A stretch of DNA of 64,000 bases, from assembly GCF_002288925.2 (NCBI RefSeq), contig NW_022098037.1, positions 1,266,384 through 1,330,383 of the forward strand, read 5' to 3'. Position 1 is the first letter of the stretch. Each line of letters starts with the position of its first letter. The stretch is from Delphinapterus leucas (Eukaryota > Chordata > Mammalia > Artiodactyla > Monodontidae). A program made the translations under genes and the position numbers. Below are positions 41,201-52,990 of the stretch, piece after piece. The notes below the pieces were generated by a model. That model saw only the letters and a list, made by a program, of their open reading frames with translations, made no database searches and was not told the DNA's origin.

Positions 41201-44200
41201 CTTTGCTGTACACCTAAAACTAGCACAACATTGTAAATCAACTATACTCCAATATAAAATAAAAATTAAAGAAAAAAAATATTCATTTCTATCAATAGAT
41301 GGGTACCCATTATTTTCTGCTGATAAAAATACAGTAAAATGATAAAGAAAAAGATAACAGTATATCCAGAATTCATAATGGTTTACTTCTGAGAGGGAGC
41401 AGGAATAGGACTAGGAGGCACACACATCGGAGCTTCTAAGGTATTAGAAATGTTGTTTCTTATGCTTCTTAAAAGCTCTTGGGCGCCCCTCCCCAATCCC
41501 ATTCTCCCTTTTATCTTATATACCCCATGTATATACCCTATGTATATACACTGGCAAATACAATAGTACTTTTTGAATAGATGAAGAGAAAGGAAAGAGA
41601 TAAATGTGGTGGTAATGGCTGCATAAAAATGGTCTCTGAATCAGAAATATGGCATGAAGCGTCAAAAATGTTTTGGGCAGAAGATGGAAGGGGGTCAAAT
41701 AGGTTTAAATTAAGGTGAGCTTTAAATGGCAGATTAAAGAGTCAATTATGAAGAACAGGAGGTTCTTCAACGATTTATAGTAGCCAATTAAGTACCAATT
41801 TAAGTACCATAAATTTAAGTCCTTTCAATGCTGTCTTTATGAAATCTTATATGTTCTCACCTCTCCATGCTACCTGGCCCCCTGAACAATATTCACCTCC
41901 TAACAATCTTCCTGTTTTCATTCCACTTGATTTTACACACCATGGCAGGTCTCACCAGACTTTTCACTAAACTTTTGTTATATACCCTTTCCTTCCTTCA
42001 TACCTTTGTTCAGGTTGCTCTCAGGCTAAAGTCCTCCTCCTGTATACACCCCATTCATTCACTTAATATTTCGGGGCATCTACTGTGTACTCAGTTCTAG
42101 GCTTTGGAATATAGGAATGAAAAAGACAAGATCCATGCCATTACTGAGTTTCTGTTTGTGGGGAGAGAAATAATAAACTATTGCAGATACTGGTTTTTGC
42201 CATGAAGCAAAAATAGGGTAGGTAACGTGACACTGAAGGTTGGGTGGTGCTACTTTTAAATAGGATGGTCAGGGAAGTCCTCTAAAGAGATGAAATATGA
42301 ACTGAGATTTAAATTATACAAAGTCCTCTATGCCATTAGAGAGGCTTTGGGAATGTTTAGATTTTGCCTAACTCCCTCCTCCAAGGCGCTGATAAATCAT
42401 TTTGTATATAGTTTGTGATACTTGGTATTTCTACTTCACCATTATTTCTGGGCATGCCTGATTATAATCTTGTTGAGAAAAGAATCCAACCTTATATTCC
42501 CCAAAGAATATGAAACAACATCTGGCATTAAAAAACACTCACATGGTATCTGCTGACTGTACTTTTAACAGCTTAAATAACTTTAGTCAATTATTTCCAT
42601 TAACAGTGATTATCTCTGGGAAGTGGGACTGAGAGAAAGAGGTACTTTTAGTTTGGGCTTTTACAGTACCTTCTGTAATGTTTGAATTTTTTTTAACATG
42701 TATTCCTTTAATTTAAAAAAGAAAGAAACCGGCAACAACTAATATGTACAAGAAACATGATCTCAATAGTTTTCAAATCATAGCACATAAAGTAACTTCT
42801 CATTTCTTAAGAGAAAAATAAACTCTCAAGTTAACATGGTTATTACAAGGTATGAATCCATATGCTTTGATTAACCAACAGATTTGCCAACTAATTTATC
42901 TAAATATATTTCTGAAAACTAAAGCTTTTTGTTTTTGTTTTTAACTGCTTGGAAGTGAACTGCTATACCATTGTTCAAATATTTTCCAAGCGTGAAGCAG
43001 TTGGGTCAAATACTCTCAAGTTATAGATTTAAATTTTAAAAATTTTATGCCTAAAATATGCTGAATACTCTCAAATCAAATACTCTCAAGTTATAGATTT
43101 AAATCTTAAACATTTTTTTTAATCTTAAAAATTTTATACCTAAAATATGCTGAAGATTAAACACTATAAGCAGGGACTTACAAGGAGAATGATACTAGCA
43201 GACCGAAATGCGAGGGGTCTGCTGATCAGCAATACATTCTGCAAGGGAAGATAATCAAGGAGAGTTACTGAACATGGTGTCTGTGATTAGGGCTAGAGAC
43301 AATGACATAATTTTTTTCCCTTAAAAAAAAAAAACAAGTAGATAAGTCATCTAGCCAAGTATTAAAATTTATTCTACTACTAACCTGAATCGTTTGAGAT
43401 GTAGTCTGAGAACCTGAGGTAGGTGGCAAATCATAAGCTGTTTGTGGGCTTCTGTGAGTACAACTGGTTTTGAGGAAAACTTTCTACGCTTTGCTGTGAT
43501 ATTAAAGACAGAATGAGATGCAAATTTAAGGATACAAGGAAAAGCTGGGTAAACTCAAAATAATTCAGACATGCATTATCAATTAAACATCTACTGCATT
43601 ACAGGCATTTTACTGTGTTAGAGATAAAGGCACGGCCTTGCCCTCAAGACACTTAGAATCATGTAAACACACAAAACTTATGAGCTAGTCAAGGTATACA
43701 GACATGTAAACAAATAAGCACATTGACTCTTGAACAATAAAGGCTTGGATTACACGGGGCCACTTACATGCAGATTATTATTTTTTTCAATACATGTACA
43801 GTCGGCCCTCTGCAGGTTTCGCATGCACAGATTCAACCATGGATCGAAATTTACATCCGCAGTTGGTTGAATCCGCTGATGCGAAATCTGCAGATACAGA
43901 TGACCTACTACGGAATTTGAGCATCGGTAGATTTTGGTATAAAAGTGGGCGCTCTTGGAACCAATCCCCCATATATACTGTACATGATTTAATATAATCC
44001 TGAAAATAAGGCAACAGAATGATACTGGGCTATAATATTTTTAAATGGATTTGGCCATGCCAACTAACAGGAAAAGTTAAAACTCTCCCTAAACATACTT
44101 TAATATACTCTGAGTCTAATTAAAACGTTTCATGGTCAGTTCATTTCTTGAAGCTAATCAGGATCCCGGGGGCATGGGGCCTTCCTTCCAAGAACACCCA

Positions 44201-45511
44201 TCCCTGCTTCCTGGGGATCCACCCCAGCACTGCCCAAGAAAGCAAGCCTTTACTAGCTCAGCATCTGAGGTCTCCCTCAGTATCTTGCTATTTTAGTACC
44301 AAATCTTAAACAAGTGGAAATGAGGATTCTTTTTTGTTTACCCCCCTGCTTCTCTAGAGGTCCACCTATGGACCTTGTCCTGGCTGGGCCATTGGCTACC
44401 AAAATTTGCTCTTGATGTCTAGGAGCTATTCTTCAACTTGTACAACTGCGACTCCAGCCGTAGCAGCAGCTGCTTCTCATGTAGGAAGTAGAATCAGTCC
44501 ACCATGAGGCTGTCCTCTAACCCATCTCCTCTTGCTACCAGAAGCCTTTCCTCCAGGTCTATGCCCCTGAGATCCAGGTATCGGGCTGCTGCTGAATGTC
44601 AAAGACCTACCTTTGGATTGTCATCCAGAAATATATGGTCCAAGTGTAGCTACACAAACGATGTTAACTCCTTGAATTATAATTTTAAACATTCGCCATT
44701 ATGTATTAAATTAAAGCAGCTCTTTTAGGCCCTTATTTGGTGGACCGAGGAGACACACACAAACATGTTATAAAGCCATATTCTGCATTTATTCATATCT
44801 TTCTACTCCCAGATTTGGTGATGGAAGCACCTAGGACCATTCACATTTATGTCCAAGAAAAAAAATACTTCACTATACAAATTTGATAAAGGTTTATTTT
44901 CTTTTAACCTTATAAATCTTAGGCTCCTATAAATTAACAGATTTTATATTAGGCAGCACACAGAAAACAATGTTAGTATAAGTTGTTCTAGAATACTATC
45001 AACTGATGTGCCATTTTTTCAATGCTGGAACAGCCAATGTTTCTTTTTATTACCTTAGAAGTTTAGTATCTAAAGCCCTAGAATCATTTTTTCAGACATG
45101 GAGCTTAAGGAGAATATCTGCAAATATAAAGTATAAACACTAAAATGCCATGTACACATCGACAAAGATAAAGAAACTGGATAAAGACACAGAAGATCCG
45201 ATGTGGTTTTGTATACCGTTGCCCGGAGGATGATGCTTCTTTAATTGAAATGGCTATTTCATCCCCCAGTGCTGGGTTCCTATGCTCGCCTCTATCAGAG
45301 AGCTTATCATAGTAGATCTTAATTGTCTGTTTCCTCCATTAGGTATGTGAGCATCTTGAAAGTGTCTTACGTCTATCCACAGCAACTAGAACAATTACTA
45401 ACATAGAAGAGACAGTCAGTAGATGGTTTTTGAATAAATTTTTGTTTTTATGAAGCCAAAGTCCATAGCAGCAGTCCAGCTATATGTCTTATTTCCTATT
45501 ATAAGTATGTA

Positions 45512-45548
<37 letters not shown>

Positions 45549-48500
45549 TATCTATATATCAATGTTTTGATGTAGCAAAAAGACTCATAAAGCAAACATT
45601 TCACTCAGTACTAAATAACATGGTTACCTTTTACTATTCCCCTTTGCTACTTTATTCTGCCCTCACATATTAAATTTAAATTTTATTTTATGAATTCTTT
45701 CTATAATTTACTATAGGATCAAAACATTTTTAATGTCATCAATAAGGGAAAACAAACACATAGTTCACAAATGCCAATTAAAAAGTAGAACTATCCAGCC
45801 AAGTTTCTTTTGATAAACTAACAGTTTATTTCTGTACCTGCTACTAAAGGAATTTATTCCAGCTTCCTTCACTTGTGTTTCTCTTTGCTAACCTTAGAAA
45901 AGCAAAGAGAATATACAGCTGCTACTTACAATTGCACTGGTCACATATGTAGATTTTTCCTTCTAAAGCTTCGGTTTCTGTGAATTTGGCCAACATTTCA
46001 GTAACCAGACATGGCTGGGAAGCAATATCTTTTCCACTGCATTGGTATCTTTCTGGAAATTCCAGTGACAAGTCCCAGAAAGGTTCTATGGTGTTTGATT
46101 TGTTGTCACATGCAAGACATGTAACCTGCAAATAAAAATATTAGTTTCTCAGATTACAATCCTTCTGTCAAAATATTTATTCCTTTCACTAGAAGTCACT
46201 GCCAGTAAATTAGCTCTTCTTCTGAAGATGCACTATCAGAATTCTGAATAATCTGTTTTATATTATTTTCAGAGAATAATTTTTTTCTTCCATAAATCCA
46301 TCATGCATTGATGGGCTTTAACTACTAGGCATTCGAAAAGCTCCAAGGGCATTAGTCAAGTCTGAATTTAGTAGAAAACCAAACCATGGACTCAGTTATA
46401 TACCCATTGTGTGTATATATATGTGTGTGTGTATGTGCGTCTATACATATATAATATATATGATATATATTTATATAAATTTAATTTAATGTGTTTAGAT
46501 TATTAGACTTGAGGTTCTTTGCCCCTTTTCCTTCCTCATCTTTCACTGATTGATTTTCTCTCCCCAAATCCCTACAACCTCTTAACCATGATACAAGTAA
46601 AATACTACTAGTATATTTTTATATACAGATTTTAAAATATCGTATATTTTTATATATGGTATATTTAGTATATATTTTGAAGCCTTACCAACTGATAATT
46701 TCAAAGGATAGTACATATAACATAAATATACATATAATATAAATATTATACATATAATATAAATACTCCCACTTAAAGCAAACATCACTACATTAAAATC
46801 CTCATCAAAATATAGGAACCATACAGAATATGAGGCCTTTCTAACAACTTATGTAGGAAACAGAGTAACTGGAAAAGGAAAGAATAATAATTTCAGTAAA
46901 GCATTCAGCAGGATTTAATGCCAACAAACACTGCCCATAACTGAAGACAGACTCTGTAGATCTAAAAATCCACACATGATACGAAATATCACTAAACTCT
47001 TTCATAAAAGCTATATTCCTGGAACAAACAAAAAAATAAAGAGGCCAATTTTAATGTAGATTTTAGATTTAACACAATGACACAAAGAAAATAATACTCC
47101 TGGTGTTTAGTTTGGGAACTCACTAGGACCATGGTCTGACCTTTTGAGAACAGTTTCTTGAATTTGGTGTGGGGGTGGGGCGGGGCGGGGCATTCCAACC
47201 TCTGAATCTCCTGAGATGACCAGTTTCCTAAGTGTTTATTACACATTGAAACGAAGAAAGCAAAATGCTACCACAACAATTTTTATTAGTTTCAAAATTC
47301 ATCCATAAAGGAAAAAACAAGCACATAACCACTCTTGCACTATTCAAAATATAAAATGGCAACTTTCTGGAAAGAAATTTGCAGCCAAGTATCAAAAGTC
47401 CTAATGTTTGACAAAGTAATTCTACTTCTAGGACTCTGTCCTAAGGAAATCATTAGAAAAACCATATTAATTGATCATGACATTATAATGATGTCTGGAA
47501 ACAGTTTACAAGTCAACAATATGGAAATGATTAAATAAATTATGGTATATACATATGATGGACACTGAAATGTTGTGAAAAGAATGATCAAATATTTTGA
47601 TGACTATGAAAAATCCTTACATTATTAAATGAAAAAGTGAAAAAAAGCAGGTAAATTCAACATGACCATACAATTAGTGGGAAAAATATGTATAAATATT
47701 CAGAAGAAAAAAAAAAACCTAGATGGAAATATACCAAAATATTAATAGTTTTATGTGTGGGTTATGTGGAGTTATAGTACTAAGGGATGATTTTTCTTCT
47801 GCATAGATTTACTATACCATATAGATTTTCTATACGGTATATATTATTTTCTTTATAATTGTGTATTTTAACTTTTGCATAAAAAGTTAAAAATGGCAGA
47901 GAAAGATAGTGGAAAAATAAAATTGCATGCAACACAAGAAGCACAACTCTTATGTGCTAATTGACACAATGTAGAATCTATACATTTCTGAAATATGAAG
48001 GGAAATAAACTTCATAGATATTCCCTAAGAAATACATTTGAAATATTTAAACTACATTCCAGAAAAGTATGCTATAAAAACAAAAGGTGGTATCATTACC
48101 ATGAAAGTTGAACTGAGAAACAGAAGCATGTGTATAGGGGCCTAATTGCCTCAGTTAAAAAATAAACTTTTTTTTTAAACATCTTTATTGGAGTATAATT
48201 GCTATACAATGGTGTGTTAGTTTCTTCTTTATAACAAAGTGAATCAGCTATACATATACATATATCCCCATATCTCATCCCTCTTGCAAATAAACTTTTT
48301 AATAGATCTTTATTGGAGTATAATTACTTCACAATACTGTGTTAGTTTCTGTTGCACAACAAAGCGAATCAGCCATATGCATATTGACTTACTTCACTCT
48401 GTATGACAGACTCTAGGTCCATCCACTTCACTACAAATAACTCAATTTTGAATAAACTTTTTTTAAAGCTCTATGCTCTGGAAAAGTAGAGAGCCGATGT

Positions 48501-50747
48501 CTAGTAATAGTCTACCAACAAGTCCACTCATTCTAGAGAATCATTAATTAGATGGAAGATTCTGGTTTTGTGACTTTCACAAGGGAAATTTTTGCGGGTG
48601 TAATTAAAATAAAGGAAAACCATTTAGGATATTTCTAGATGAAATCACATTTATTTACCTTAAAATTTTGCTACCTACTTGTTAAAGTTTTCAAACCTTG
48701 CCCCCTTTGGTTCTATAGGAAATCCTCCAGGGCTACTCCTTGGTCCCTGAAATTTCTCAAGTGTACACCAAATCCATTCCCAGTACAAAAGTATCTTTAG
48801 GGCTTCCCTGGTGGCACAGTGGTTGAGAGTCCGCCTGCCGATGCAGGGGACACGTGTTCGTGCCCTGGTCCAGGAAGATCTCACATGCCGCGGAGCGGCT
48901 GGGCCCGTGAGCCATGGCCACTGAGCCTGCACGTACGGGGCCTGTGCTCCGCAACGGGAGAGACCACAACAGTGAGAGGCCTGCGCATCGCAAAAAAAGT
49001 ATCTTCAAATCTGTTCCTTGTGGGATTAAACTCTTCTCAATCCCTCAGAGAACGAATGCAATATCATTAACCTAAGAAGCTCTGTTTCCTGATTCCCTCT
49101 CCCCATCAAAAAGTTTTAATACCATGGATGTAAAACTACTTCCAATGATTCATGAAGGAAGCAACTATAAGAGTGAGCTGACTTCTTCATACATTGTAAA
49201 AGTGACCAATTTTGACCTGACAACAGTACTAGTGCTAACATACTCGATATACAGAGAATATGCATTTTTTAGGCTTCACTTTATGAATTCCCCAAGATGA
49301 AAATAAGATTTTTAAAAATCCATACCTGACTAAGAAGTTGTCCATGAAAGATGTTATTTACAACATTCAGAACCTGCTTGATAAGTTTCCTTTGAGAAGT
49401 GGGGATAAGAGCTGGTAACCTGGTACCAGTTGTCTCTAGTTCATGTTGTATTTTATCCAAAAGCTCACAAAGAAATTCCTGAGCATCTTGTTGGGCATAA
49501 CCACGAAAAGCAGGAATTAGTCTCCATACTGAGTGTAGCATAGCAAATGGTGAGACCAAGGCCCACTTTCCAGACCACATGACTTGGAACAAAGTATGCA
49601 ATTCATGACAGAGAGAAATGTATTGTGAACTTGGCTCCCTTGGCTGTATAAGTTCCATCTTTCTACTCTTTGATGCTCCACCGCTTAGTCCTGATGATAA
49701 ACTTGGATGTCTGGGGCGAACAGAGCATGTTTCTTTTTCTTGGCATTCATTCATTTGATATACTGTATCTGTGGTTGGAGGATGCTTATAAGATGATCTT
49801 GTTTTATCACTAGCTGTCACAGCTAGCCATTGGTTCAGATCAAGTTTTAAAAAACATTGTCGAAAAATAAGTAAATGACTTAACACTTGAAGAACAGAAT
49901 TCATATAGCAAGTGTTTCCCAAATTTCTCAATCCTGTTACACCAGGAGTTACTATTGGTCTTCGTTTAACAGAGGAGTCACTGGCTTCTTTTAGTCTTAC
50001 ATCTTCTGAGGTAGATACTACTTTATCTTTTGCTGGTGATGCTGAGGCTTGCAGTGGTACTTGAACAGGAACTATTTCTACTCTGGTGGACTCAGCTAGA
50101 CCTTGCAAACGTAAACTCTTTCTTGGAGGCATACTTTCCAATTCTGCTTTAACTTGATACTCTAATTCTTGCCGTCTTTTCTTCACTTCTCTTTTTGCTA
50201 TTTTTTCCTGAAATTGTTCTTGCCTTCTTCTTCCAGTGGGTGACTGTTCAAACCAAGTTCGAAAGATTTTACCCATTAGTATCCTTCTCCTGTGCCAAAG
50301 AGCAGTACACATTTGATCTTCATTTTGAAGCAGAGATTGGGTGCCATCATGTAAGAAATAAGAATCATCACTTGTACCCACAGACCGTAAAACCCTTCCA
50401 CTACGAGTGGTGCAGTGATAATTTTGACTTTTGATTGCACTTAATGTACTTCGTAGTAACTTCAGGTCTCCAATTGCATTATCATTAAGAACATAATCAT
50501 CACAAAGGTAACAAAAAACATACATCTCGTTCACCTCCAATGCAACAGGATGACTGCTTTCTTGAAAGTGCCTGAGTGCATGTTCTTCAATATATCTTCC
50601 ACAGGCCACATGGGAACAGCTAAGGCAAGCCCAAATAGACTCAGTTGTATTGCAGTCCACACAATGCCATTTCTGAGGGTTGAGGATGGAATGGTCTTGA
50701 GCAAGCCGCAACTGCCCAATGTGTTTGCACTTATCCATTGTTAGCAT
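38084..50747 (-). CDS. USP44: Ubiquitin-specific protease 44 (5 spliced coding exons)
   Basis: This cysteine deubiquitinase is known to restrain APC/C-Cdc20 at the spindle checkpoint and to act on ubiquitinated histone H2B. Coding pieces in transcript order: 50747-49326, 46125-45930, 43493-43385, 39330-39125, 38283-38084. They sum to 2133 nt, 710 residues plus TGA, close to the human length of 712. The ZnF-UBP domain is near the N-terminus (Cys/His ligands between C7 and C82). The Cys box GNTCYMN has C280, the QQD box is at 419-421, zinc CxxC pairs are C477/C480 and C535/C538, and the His box SGHYTAY has H634. A Lys/Arg/Glu-rich helix lies at about 173-205. All splice sites are GT-AG. Met1 is in a weak context (T at -3, C at +4) and Met4 in a strong one, so the true start may be Met4. 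Confidence 0.97.
38284..39124 (-). other. USP44: USP44 intron 5
   Basis: A short AT-rich intron in which I recognise no repeat or gene. Confidence 0.75.
39125..39330 (-). CDS. USP44: USP44 coding exon 5 (catalytic His)
   Basis: It encodes [18 protein letters not shown] through [16 protein letters not shown] and carries catalytic H634. The acceptor is TTCGTAG| and the donor is GGAG|GTAGAG. Confidence 0.95.
40109..40441 (+). mobile_element. CHR-2-like long SINE
   Basis: Long form with repeated CCACAACTACTGAG units and an AAATAAATAAAT tail. In USP44 intron 4, antisense to that gene. No clear target-site duplication. Confidence 0.92.
40841..41275 (+). mobile_element. L1 3'-end insertion
   Basis: 5'-truncated L1 tail (GCCATTTGCAGCAACATGGA to a poly-A end). 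Perfect 15-bp target-site duplication AAAATATTCATTTCT at 40826-40840 and 41276-41290. In USP44 intron 4. Confidence 0.93.
43006..43154. repeat. Imperfect tandem duplication, two units
   Basis: Units starting TCAAATACTCTCAAGTTATA at 43006 and 43076 both end in CTAAAATATGCTGAA. The second carries an extra internal T-rich block. Confidence 0.85.
43385..43493 (-). CDS. USP44: USP44 coding exon 4
   Basis: It encodes [18 protein letters not shown] to LRLHLKRF. The acceptor is ATCACAG| and the donor is TTCAG|GTTAGT. The codon for Arg is split across the junction to exon 5. Confidence 0.95.
43728..43985 (+). mobile_element. Tigger/MER2-type DNA transposon remnant
   Basis: CAGTCGGCCCTCTGCAGG...GATTCAACCATGGATCG, then TTGGTTGAATCCGCTGATGC and CTTGGAACCAATCCCCC, are the signature inverted segments of this family. 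Non-autonomous; the open frames inside it are not genes. Confidence 0.85.
44160..44690 (-). pseudogene. Possible processed pseudogene of unknown parent
   Basis: A GC-richer island inside AT-rich intron. On the - strand one frame reads [18 protein letters not shown] and later [18 protein letters not shown], broken by in-frame TGA codons. Coding-like composition with stops suggests a decayed retrocopy, but I cannot name the parent and see no clear poly-A tail. Confidence 0.25.
45512..45544. repeat. (CA)n microsatellite
   Basis: About 16 CA units in USP44 intron 3. Confidence 0.97.
45930..46125 (-). CDS. USP44: USP44 coding exon 3
   Basis: It encodes [16 protein letters not shown] to YICDQCN plus one base of the next Ser codon. 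It holds the two CxxC zinc pairs of the USP fold. The acceptor is TTTGCAG| and the donor is AATT|GTAAGT. Confidence 0.95.
47171..47190 (+). promoter_or_regulatory. G-quadruplex motif
   Basis: Four G-runs, G5-T-G4-C-G4-C-G4, with one-base loops. The G-rich strand is the template strand of USP44. Confidence 0.8.
47320..47880 (+). mobile_element. Old L1-like fragment
   Basis: 'aaaatggcaactttctggaa ... aaataaattatggtatatac' has the look of decayed L1/HAL1 3' sequence on the + strand. Confidence 0.5.
48174..48288 (-). mobile_element. L1 tail A, antisense
   Basis: CATCTTTATTGGAGTATAATTGC... to CATCCCTCTTGC, bounded by AATAAACTTTTTT (48161) and AATAAACTTTTT (48289). Confidence 0.85.
48301..48450 (-). 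mobile_element. L1 tail B, antisense, internally deleted
   Basis: A second L1 3' end (GATCTTTATTGGAGTATAATTAC...), with an internal jump near 48384 to a more 5' L1 segment. It is bounded by AATAAACTTTTT copies at 48289 and 48451. Confidence 0.85.
48800..48994 (+). mobile_element. Cetacean CHR-type SINE
   Basis: Target-site duplication AAAAGTATCTT at 48787-48797 and 48995-49005. In USP44 intron 2, antisense to the gene. Confidence 0.94.
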
Positions 50748-50760
50748 TTATTTAGTCTAG
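49326..50760 (-). CDS. USP44: USP44 first coding exon (exon 2)
   Basis: This is the largest exon: 13 nt of 5' UTR, then 474 codons starting at 50747, ending LLSQ in phase 0 before donor GTATGG. The acceptor TTTCTCAG| lies just beyond 50760. It carries the ZnF-UBP, the basic helix, catalytic C280 and the QQD box. In the same frame the ORF reads on into the intron and stops at 49281, so intron retention would truncate the protein before the His box. Confidence 0.96.
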
Positions 50761-51286
50761 CTGAGAAACACATAATCCAAACAAGTCTCTGTTCATAACA
50801 TTTGAAGCATCTGAAAACTAAGCAGAACAATGTAAATTTTTAATAAAAGAAAAACAAAAAGCCAATATTTTTCTTTTTCACAAGGTATTTTTTCCAGGAA
50901 TTATTTTATTTTTCCAGGAATAATTTAATAAAATTGCTCTCTCTGCTCCCAGTACTTGGGCTGCCTGTCATAATATCATAGGCAGTTCTCACTTTTCATT
51001 TACTCTAGACTTCACTAATCTTTCATCCACCTTGCTCTGAAAGCACACACACATCACCTAACTTTCTCTGATGGTTCCTTTTAAAAACTTTGTTTTTAAT
51101 TTTATGCCACCATCTACTGGTAAAGAATGGGTAGCAATCCCTTTTCACATCCCCTTTTATCCAATAGTCTGAAGGCAGTTTACAAAAATATTCATTTTCT
51201 TAAAAATTGGGACTGGCAAGACCCAAATACATCTCATTAGTGTCTATATTCTGAGAGCCCTAAGTGGAGTTACTAAAATATAATCA

Positions 51287-51500
51287 TAGTTAAAAGCATG
51301 GGTTTTGAAGTAGAAGAACTTAGGTTTGAAGCTACCTCTGCCACATACTGTTTATATGTCTGATTTGATCAAATATTCTAACTTCTCTAAACTTCATCTG
51401 TAAAACAGGGAAGATCATACCACCTTCACAGAATTATTAAAGGACTGAGATAACAAAATATCTGGCACATAGTATGCTCAGATATTTTGTGAGATATATA
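51287..51500 (+). mobile_element. MIR SINE
   Basis: 'gttaaaagcatgggttttga ... ctacctctgccacatactg ... atctgtaaaacagggaagat ... tctggcacatagtatgctca': diverged MIR. Confidence 0.8.
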
Positions 51501-51908
51501 AATGCTCAGGAAACAATAAATATCTACACATAGCTATAGTGAACAAATCAATATTACATTCTATTTATTTAAATAATACTAAATAAAAATACGAAATATT
51601 CTAATTAACTACCATTTAAAATTTGGCTTTCCAGTAGTAAATCAATAATGACCTTTAATTCATGGCTCTGTAACGATGATAGACTCTTGATTTGATAGAC
51701 TTGACAGTTTGCCTTAAGGAAAGAGAAAAGCATTCTCCCATTCTGTCTTTGTATTTGAATAGACTCTCAGGAATGTGCAAGGATGTATAAGCAAATTAAG
51801 AAAAAAGAGGAAAAATATGAAGTGAGTGGCAATATAATGAACTTCTACATTCTGGCAGGCTAAGCATTATCTGAAATTAGAAGCTTATTTCAAAAAACAA
51901 ACCCACAG

Positions 51909-52110
51909 GGCTTCCCTGGTGGCGCAGTGGTTGAGAGTCCGCCTGCCGATGCGCGGGACACAGGTTCGTGCCCCGGTCCAGGAGGATCCCACATGCCGCG
52001 GAGCGGCTGGGCCCATGAGCCATGGCCGCTGAGCCTGCGCGTCCGGAGCCTGTGCTCCGCAACGGGAGAGGCCACAACAGTGAGAGGCCCGCATACCGTA
52101 AAAAAACAAA
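51909..52110 (+). mobile_element. Cetacean CHR-type SINE
   Basis: Full SINE, GGCTTCCCTGGTGGCGCAG to an A-rich tail; imperfect A/C-rich flanking repeats. In USP44 intron 1, antisense to the gene. Confidence 0.93.
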
Positions 52111-52729
52111 AACAAAAAACCCCACACACCAAAGAAACTTAACATAATAAAACAAATGTGATTCTGACCCAGAAACTTGTTCCTTTATCAGTTAAAGAAA
52201 CACATCTGCTACCTGAACCTAAAAAGAGTGAAACGAAATCTAGTTAAAAAGTAGGGAATCACAAAACATTTTCTTCATTAACATAAATTGAACACAAATT
52301 TTAGGTTGCAGCTGAGGACCTAGATACAGAGCACTCACAACATTGTGTGTAGCATGATCAATGCTTTACATTTTTTAGGACAGCAAGACTATGAATTTCA
52401 ATGTTACTTGCAGATGCTGCCCAAGGCCCTAAGAAAACTGCAAAGGTAAAGTTGATTTTTGGTTTTTCCCACCTCTTTTTTGTAAAATCTCCTAGCAATC
52501 AGAGATACTCCTGCCCACCACCAATTTCTTAACTCTTAAATACAGGGTTTGCTGAATAAAGATTTAAGACTGCCAGCCCCAGCCCTCACAACTTCACACA
52601 CTTCACTTCTCTTCCCTCAAAATTTCCTGAGGCCCAAAATCTGGTCAAATATAGTATTTTATTAGAACTAGCATTCAACAATAGCTGCTAATGGCAAAAG
52701 TAAGACATCAGTGATTAATATGCTCCATT

Positions 52730-52990
52730 ACCCTAAATCCTTCCAGGTACTGAGGTTAATAATCTTGGAATCATACTTGTCTCCTCTCTTTCTCTCTCCC
52801 CACATCAATCCTTTAGGAAGAATGTTTGGCTCTACCTTCAAAATATATCTAGAATCTGATTACTTATTATCTCTACTGCCACCACCCTGGACCAAGCCAC
52901 AATCAAGTGGATTACTGCAATTAGGCTCCTAAATGGTCTACCAGCTTTGATCCTTGCTGCCACCAAAAGTTTACTGTCCACACAGCAGCA
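52730..52990 (+). mobile_element. LINE-2 fragment
   Basis: GGCTCTACCTTCAAAATATAT, CCACCACCCTGGACCAAGCC and GTGGATTACTGCAATTAGGC are hallmark L2 blocks. Confidence 0.75.

Larger units (their letters stand above)
39331..43384 (-). other. USP44: USP44 intron 4
   Basis: Contains a SINE (40109), an L1 tail (40841), L2-like and ancient-repeat pieces (about 41860-42360), and a tandem duplication at 43006-43154. No gene is seen. Confidence 0.75.
43494..45929 (-). other. USP44: USP44 intron 3
   Basis: Holds the Tigger/MER2 remnant, a GC-richer unexplained block at 44160-44690, and a (CA)n at 45512. Confidence 0.7.
46126..49325 (-). other. USP44: USP44 intron 2
   Basis: Contains AT-rich simple sequence (46410-46770), a strong G-run cluster (47171-47190), an old L1 (about 47320-47880), two adjacent L1 tails (48174-48450) and a SINE (48800). 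Confidence 0.75.

Noticed and set aside
43787..44014. ORFs of 67 and 75 codons on opposite strands.
   Set aside because: They are the near-palindromic Tigger/MER2 remnant read on both strands.
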